Positions 57,501 to 64,000 of a DNA stretch of 64,000 nt are shown here, one piece after another. Source of the stretch: Phaseolus vulgaris (Eukaryota; Streptophyta; Magnoliopsida; Fabales; Fabaceae); NCBI RefSeq assembly GCF_000499845.2, contig NC_023749.2, positions 15,338,698 through 15,402,697 on the forward strand, read 5' to 3'. A program made the position numbers and the translations under genes. Each line of letters opens with the position of its first letter. Within the stretch, counting starts at the first letter, position 1. The notes beneath the pieces were generated by a model that did not search any database, was not told where the DNA came from, and saw only the letters and a program-made list of their open reading frames with translations.

Positions 57501-60500
57501 CTGACTAAGGATATCAATTACCTATTATCCGTATATATGTTTATGTCTATCTGGTGCTATTAAATCTTGCTTATTCTTGCACTTATTTAAATATTTAATT
57601 GGTTGTGGGTGATGGTAGACTGGGTAGGGTTCAAGGTTGTCAAACTCTAGAGTGAACTCTAACCGATTACGAGCTCCCAATCCTAGGTAGAGAAAGCAAG
57701 TTAACTCTTTTTCACTCTTTCCTAAGTAAACTCGTAAACTCTTTAAATTTGTGTAAACTTGTGTAAACTCTCAAGTTAAGAAACATGTCAGCAAGTTCGA
57801 AATCAACACAATATTTCCCCTCGTTGACTGCACTCCACAGTTTTTATTAGTACTCAAACTATATGAAGAAATTAACTTCTGTTTGAAATGTTTTCAGTTT
57901 ATGAACTTGTGTTCTTATAAATTTATATATGACTTGGTCATTCATGTTAAGTATAATCTCAGTAGCACTATTGTACTATGGTTGCTACTTTTCTTTGAAG
58001 TTAAAATATTATATATAGTATTATCACATGCACATTCGTCACTAATAGAATTTTTAATATTATTTTTTACATTAAGTAAACCCTTCGAAGTTTTACAAGT
58101 TAAATCTCTAAGTTTATGTTCCACTAGTGGGTTGGCAAAACAATCCCTATTTGTACATCCAATTCATCTATTTTAGTTAACAAAAATAAATGGGTTGGAT
58201 GGGTGGGGTTATTGCGATTAGCGGAGTTAATGATCAATCCAATTTTTCCCAAATGCATTGGATATTAAATTCTTGAAAATAGATCAAGTGGTTCTTCCCA
58301 TAACTGTTGAAATCTATTTGCTTCATCCCACTGCTACTTGTCCATCATTATGTGATCTACTAACAATAACTGCAATTACTGAAATGTATTTTTCAAATAT
58401 AACATACTTCTAAACAAAAGAGTTGGATAACCATCCATCCAACAAAAAAATTCTTACTCATTGGATGGCTTTGATTAAATTGGTCATGGATCAATTGGAT
58501 TTTTTTTCAATGCATTTTTAACAGACCACAAATGGATTAATGGATTCTTTTCTATCCATCCAATATAAACCAACTTGAGATTTATCCAAACCATCAAAGT
58601 AACACCCCTAGGTCCAAGTACAGGTTGATTCAATAAAATCGAAATCATATTAAGAAGAAAAACTGTTATATGATGCAGAATTGTCAGTCAATATCCGTGT
58701 GTTTGTTCTTGTCTCTATTATGCTTATAAAATATAATATATAATCTTGTAGTTAACAGGTTATTATGTGACTTGCTGACACTATGAGGAAACATATCTAC
58801 GGTTGGGAGGACTGCTGGCTGAGAATATAAAAACAAGGGTTTTCAATACCTCTCAGGAATGGGTAAAATAGTAAATTAATGATTATCATCATATCAATGA
58901 TTTCGGTTCCATCCCACACTCCCCAAAGTTTGGGGTGGAAGATTAGATGGAATGATGTCATTAGACAGCACAGTATAACTTTGATGCTAATAAACTATTA
59001 TAGATATTACAAAATTATAGTTGTGGACTTACTTCTTGAAGGTGCTTTTCAAGAGATTTCAGCCTTGAATCTTGCTCCACATTGTCACGAGTTAAATCTG
59101 ATCTCATTTCTCCAATAGATTTGTCAAGATTGTAACAGTATAATTCCAACTGTGATAGCCTTGAACTAATTCCCTCCAGAAAACGCATGAGGTTGTCAGC
59201 ATATTTTTTCATACTCTTCTCTACAGTCGCAATGACATCTTGGCTTAAAGAATCTTCAGGTGGATTATAGGCAGTAGTAGGAAACATTGATGTCCTAGAC
59301 ATCCTTGCTTTGTGAAAATCCTGCAAAATGTTTGTGGATATGATGAGATTAAAAAAGACAGAGAGGTATAAAAGGTACATTTGGCTCATAACCATTATAA
59401 GAATATACATGCATATAAGAAACAATAAGATTGAGAATGGTCGAGAAAACTCAGAAGAAAGCAAGCACAGTAGTTATGATTAACTAAAAACTCTGGTTAC
59501 CCATAATAAGCAATTTTATTCAATGGGACAATTTCACTTCACCACTTTAAGCATAAAACAATAATAATGTTATCATCGGTCTCCTCATCTTAAACTATGG
59601 TGTTTCTCTAATTTTCACCAATTCCTTTCTTGACAAGATTCATGGAATTGACCTATTACTTACATCCATCCTCATATATCTACACCGTAAAAAATATTTT
59701 TAGTTTTGGATGTGAGGACCGATCAATTATATTCTAAACATACAGTGAATCATGATCATCAATCTATCAGTCAAGCTAACTAAGTGCACAAATTAAAAGC
59801 ATCACAGCATCTGAATTGCCAAAACATATATAACTGGCACACTTAAACACAATCCCTCATTGATTCTATTTCTCTCAACTGACAAACATGTTGACCCTAT
59901 ACAACTCACACATCAATGTATTCAAATTGCATGAGAAAAACTCAATCAGGTGTACGGATAAAGAAAACCCAACACTCAGGATACAAATGCACACTACAGT
60001 AGAACGTTTTTTTCCCTCTCACATCCAATCAATATACTTCTCTTCTTTCAAAGTCAAACAACTCATGCATTCATGCAATCCACACCCGAATCCACACTCA
60101 TAAAGAAACTTCAAAATACCTTGGGCCCACACACATAAACACTTATTTCTGTCGCATAGCCCCAAAAAAATACAGCTTCACGTTCATTCCCCACAAAATT
60201 TCACTAAAACATTCAATCACAACAACGAACTCACATCCTAGGATTTCACTGGCCATTACAGAACAGCATAAACCCAAAACTCAGCAAGTCACCCCAACTT
60301 TTCCTATTTCAACTCCCAACAACACATCCACCATTCAGCAACCCAAATAAACACTCAAAGAAATAATTCAAGCTGAACAAGTTGTGTTGCAGCAATAAGT
60401 CAAAAGTAACTTCACCAACCATAAGGAACTCCACAACACCAAAAGAATTCAGCTTCACATTCATTCACCACAAAATTTCATTAACATACAACATCGAACT

Positions 60501-61026
60501 CACATCCTAACATGTCACTGGCCATTACAGAACAACATAAACCCAAACTCAGCAAGTCACTCCAATCTTTCATAGTCCAACTCCCAGCAACTCATTCACT
60601 TTCCGCAACCAACATAAACACCCAAAGAACCAATGCAGGCTCAACAAAATACAACCAAAACCACGATCAGGGATCAAGGGAATCGAAAACAAGAAAATAG
60701 AAACCTCCACCGTCAATATTACACCTTTATCACTAAAAATGATAACTTCCCAAAACCCTAATGACGTTTACTCTAAACGAGCGAGACCCATCTTCTGAAA
60801 TTGCCCTCAGAAACCATAAACGCCCGAGTCAACGAACGAATTGACGCAAAGGGCACATGGGTAAATATACCATAGTTGAGTTGGGAGCAATTACCGGATC
60901 CGCGTGATTGCCGTTGGAACTGGAATCGCGGTTGGCGTAGTCATCGTAGGAGCAGAGGATATCATCGGAACCGAAATCAAACCCTTTGGAACCAGAGTTT
61001 CCGCGACCCGATGATCCAGACGCCAT
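54557..61026 (-). CDS. FLOE1: FLOE1-like prion-like protein (DUF1421 family), three exons
   Basis: Arabidopsis FLOE1 is a cytosolic prion-like protein that forms condensates on hydration of dry embryos and restrains germination under water stress. Exons: 60895-61026, 59033-59320, 54557-55762, all phase 0 with GT..AG borders (CCG/GTAATT; TTTGCAG/GAT; GAA/GTAAGT; CTGTAG/GTT); 541 residues. Residues 1-44 are the Asp/Ser-rich N-terminus (GFDFGSDDILCSYDDYANRD). About 65-165 is the coiled-coil DUF1421 part (SLSQDVIATVEKSMKKYADN, RLSQLELYCYNLDKSIGEMR, RSVQILRDKQELAETQKELA). About 195-480 is the Gln/Pro/Ser-rich segment, with a near-pure Gln run at 294-318. About 488-531 is the UBA-like end (LIEKLVSMGFRGDHVMSVIQ), closing PPRGWSG. 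The domain order and N-terminus match FLOE1 rather than its shorter paralogues. Intron 2 (55763-59032) is 3.3 kb and carries a MITE-like insertion; intron 1 is 1.6 kb. Confidence 0.93.
55225..55284. repeat. 30-bp coding minisatellite in the FLOE1-like gene
   Basis: A 30-bp unit starting TGCTGGAGCTGCTGC at 55225 and again at 55255 (plus strand). It encodes the duplicated LQQQQPQQQQ block of the Gln-rich region and is surrounded by further CTG/TTG triplets, so its length is likely to vary. Confidence 0.85.
56722..57232. mobile_element. MITE-like insertion in FLOE1 intron 2
   Basis: The left end GGGTGTGTTCGGTAAGAAGG and the complement of the right end CGGCACATGTTTGGTAAAGAGGAAAC form imperfect terminal inverted repeats of about 25 bp. 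The GGGTGTGTTTGG-like start is common in hAT- and Mutator-type non-autonomous elements of plants. No clear target duplication was found, so class and limits are tentative. No coding capacity. Confidence 0.4.
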
Positions 61027-61079
61027 GGCCGGAGCTTGAAGACGATGATGCGTACAGAAGAATGAATTCAGCCAGAAAA

Positions 61080-61238
61080 GGGTGTGAAGAGAGAGAGAGA
61101 GAAAAAAAATTTCAGAGAGAGAGAGAGAAGAAGAAGATGTGTAGCGAATGCTGCGTCGTTACTTTGCTTTTCCGCAAAACCAAGTATCGTATTGGTAACA
61201 CTTTTCAAAAAGGAGAAAATGTTAGGGTTTTTATAGAT
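61080..61238 (-). promoter_or_regulatory. FLOE1-like core promoter and CT-rich leader
   Basis: On the minus strand, CTATAAAAACCCTAAC (61221-61236) combines a TATA box with a telo-box (AAACCCTAA), a motif frequent in genes of dividing or embryonic tissue. The transcription start should lie near 61200. The leader contains two CT-repeat tracts (GA on the plus strand, 61086-61128) before ATG 61024-61026. Confidence 0.55.
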
Positions 61239-61249
61239 ATATGAACTTG

Positions 61250-63763
61250 AAAGATTTAAAATAATAAAAATATGATTATTGTATTTAGTATTTAGTTACA
61301 TAAGTTAATTACAAAATCAGTTTTTTAATTTTACTTTCTAATGTTAAATTAATAAAAAAAAAATGTCGAATGAATTTCCACAAATTTACAAAAGGATATA
61401 ACTATTGTATTTTTTTTATACAACCAATATTTATACAAAATATTGACCACAAATTTTTTTTATACAAAATAATCATTGACCCATTTTATTTATATTTATA
61501 TGATGAAAAAATAAAAAGGTGTGAGAGAGAGAATAGTGTGAGAGAAACGTTTAAAAAACGAGGGGATTTGTGTTGGAGAAGATGAGGATAAGGATGAGAT
61601 ACACCGACCACTATTTTTAATAGTTGGTGAGAGGTTCTTGATTTTGGTGTGTACTGCAATCTGCCATTAATTCATTATTATAAAATTAAAATTTAATTAT
61701 CTTCTCTCAAAATTTTATATAAGGACCATATGATTAACTTTTGTATTATTAGAGTATCAATGTTCAAAAAACATCTCATTAAGAACCACTCCAAAAATAT
61801 GTTCAATATATTTTATATTCTATTAAATATTTTAAATGCTTGATACCAGTGGTCCTTATATAGTTAATTGATTAGAATATTAGTAGATATACTAAATGTT
61901 ATTATAAACATAAAAAGTATTAAATATATTCTAAGAAGAATATATAATAAATAAATAAGTTGTAAAAGAATTTTGCATAAAATTTAATTTAATGAAATAC
62001 ATATAAGGATGAAGTGAAGTAGATACTATTGTTTTAATGAAAACGTATAGACAGTAATGAATTGTAGCGATAATAAAAATCTTCAAATGTAAAATGTTTT
62101 TAATATACCGTAAGTATTTTTATTACTGATAATTGTGCTCTTTAGGAGAATAAGATATTTTAAGTTGCTACTTGAAAAAATCAAATATAATGAGTATAAG
62201 AAAACGTGAATATTTTATTAAGCATACAAATTAAAAACGAAAATTACGATTTATTAAGTATGGTGTAAAACCAAAAAAATAAATATGACCACAACTAAGA
62301 TAAGAAATAATACACTCCAACAAATTAAAATAAACATGTAAACATTTTAACAATCATATAACTATTTTAAGTAATTCACATTTAAATAGTACTACAAATA
62401 TAACTACAAATATTACTTTCCAATATCTCATTTTAAATTAAAGTGTAAATATGCTTATTAGTGTTTTAATATTTTAAATATTACATATTTAAATTTTTTT
62501 TATATGATAAGGCAAAATTATGTGAAAAATTAAAACCATGTTTTAAATATTTTTCTCCTGATTTTCTAGGTTATACAATTTGTCTCCCGCCTAGTCGAAA
62601 TAGTAGTAACATAGTACATATTTTGTTTTTTTAGTACTTCAAATATTAACTTAATTATTTTTATGTAAAACATAAATATTATAATAATAAAAATATTATA
62701 TTAAATAATAATTACACATAATTAAAATTTTATGAAATATTTATTATTTTTGTAAATGTTGAGAACGAAAATAAATTTGATATTAAAATGAATTTGGTGG
62801 ATATTGAAAGAGTTCATTATTGTAATAAATAATAATAAAATGTGTAGAAAAAAGAATTATTCAAATAAAATGAATCTAATAAAATAAAATTCAGAATAAA
62901 AGAGAAATGAAATTAAGAATAAAGGAGAAATAAAATTAAAAATATAAAATAAATTTTTTAAGTTATTCTCACACTCTCAAAATTGATAATTAGACATTTT
63001 TACATTAAAAAATAAAAAAATAAAAAATCAAAGAATTAATAATGATGAAATCTATATTCTGGAAATGATTTAATTTGATAAAATTAAAATTTTCATTTCC
63101 ATACAATACATTGTTTGAAGGAAACGTAAAATAAATTGTAATTGAAATTTTGATAAGAGAAAAAAAGTATAATTAAAATTATAATAAGAGAAAAAATATC
63201 TTAAAACTCTGAGTGAAACAGTTACATATGGAACGAGTCAAACAAACAATTAAAAGAAAAAATAAAAATTCATGTAATGAATGAAACAAAACAAATAATA
63301 ATAAAACATCAAAAATAAGTTCTTAAAAAATAAAAAAGATCTTAATAATTTAAAACAAAAACAAATCTGAAGATAGAAACAATAATATATATATATATAT
63401 ATATATCATCATCTCTTATACCTAACTGAAAAAAAATCAAATCTAAATTTAAATTATATCCATTAAATGGAGTTTGTTTTTATTTCCCATTCCTATTTAA
63501 AATCAAATCTAAATGATATACATTATATTTTTAATCAATATTCTTAAGGAAGAGGGGATTTTTTTAGTTTTCCATGAATATGAAAGTTTGTTTCTCACAT
63601 TTGTTTTACCTTTTAAAAAATAATATTTATGCAGAAAATAAAATCATACTTTTCAGAAATATTTTTTGGCCAAATTTCTAAAAAAAAATATATTTTTATG
63701 GAAGGTGAGAAACTAACCTTTCCTAATTATTATATAAATTTTATTTTACAAATATACTGTATT
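61250..63763. other. AT-rich intergenic DNA
   Basis: Low-complexity A/T-rich sequence without a supportable gene. Contains a TA repeat at about 63387-63407. Nothing else recognised. Confidence 0.5.
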
Positions 63764-64000
63764 TGTAACAACACTTTTTTTAAAAAGAAGAAATAGTGTT
63801 TCCAGATCACTTTCTTCTTTCTTCCAAATCACTTTCTTTCTCTACCAACTTCTCTCCTCTTCCTTCTCTCTTAATTTCTCACTTCATACCTCATCTATTT
63901 TAGAATCTGATCATACCACGTTGTAGCAGAGGAGTTAAAGAACATTTCTACCCAGACTGAATTTTTAGTATTTCTATAATATACTGAATTTTTGTTCTAT
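63764..64000 (-). mobile_element. LTR of the solo-LTR family, 3' part, runs off the window
   Basis: On the minus strand the segment ends ...GTGTTGTTACA, matching the end of the LTR at 27480-28705 (GCACGCTGTTACA). Further in, CTCCTCTGCTACAACGTGGT, ATGATCAGATTCTAAAATAG and the AGAGAGAAGGAAGAGG-type purine tract correspond to 28558-28660. Only 237 bp are in view, so solo or full-length status is unknown. Confidence 0.85.

Noticed and set aside
1..64000. CRISPR arrays, bacterial operons, rRNA genes
   Set aside because: None seen. The tandem repeats here lack the short-repeat, unique-spacer pattern, and the genome is plant nuclear DNA.

Overview
The window is nuclear DNA of a flowering plant, most likely a warm-season legume (Phaseolus/Vigna type). 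The basis is AT-rich intergenic DNA, spliced genes with GT..AG borders, typical plant transposon families, and close similarity of two full genes to Arabidopsis CALS12 and FLOE1. The species assignment is an inference, since no search was run.

Layout. 1-7 kb: decayed transposons (Ty1/copia on the minus strand, then a CACTA transposase fragment abutting a LINE 3' end). 8.0-8.7 kb: a tandem TRIM retrotransposon (three LTRs) with a perfect 5-bp target duplication. 11.5 kb: a small one-exon gene for a basic 115-residue protein of unknown function, with two W-box cores and a G-box upstream. 14.5-15.7 kb: a chimera of gene fragments, including a piece of a CrRLK1L receptor kinase and a piece of the callose synthase gene that lies intact 22 kb away. 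15.8-23.6 kb: a very large inverted repeat. Both arms carry a broken FAR1/MULE transposase gene, the loop holds a fragment resembling the recombination protein HROB, and one arm has about nine copies of a ~205-bp repeat. 25-33 kb: CACTA and MULE-like MITEs, a probable solo LTR, and a six-unit ~300-bp tandem repeat. 34.3-39.6 kb: the intact, intronless callose synthase gene CALS12 (GSL5/PMR4 type). 41.8-50.9 kb: LTR-retrotransposon remains, ending in a solo LTR with a perfect 5-bp target duplication that is itself interrupted by an inverted TRIM composite with its own perfect duplication. 54.5-61.2 kb: a three-exon FLOE1-like gene on the minus strand (541 residues). 63.8 kb to the end: another LTR of the solo-LTR family, on the minus strand.

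The three likely functional genes are CALS12 (wound and pathogen callose at the plasma membrane), the FLOE1 homologue (a prion-like water sensor of seeds) and the small basic protein gene. Nothing suggests they work together. The most unusual material is in the mobile DNA: the transposase inverted repeat, which resembles a Mu-killer-type hairpin source; the captured and re-assorted host gene pieces; and the TRIM LTRs, whose promoter region matches the USE plus TATA architecture of plant U-snRNA genes with the spacing seen in RNA polymerase III genes.
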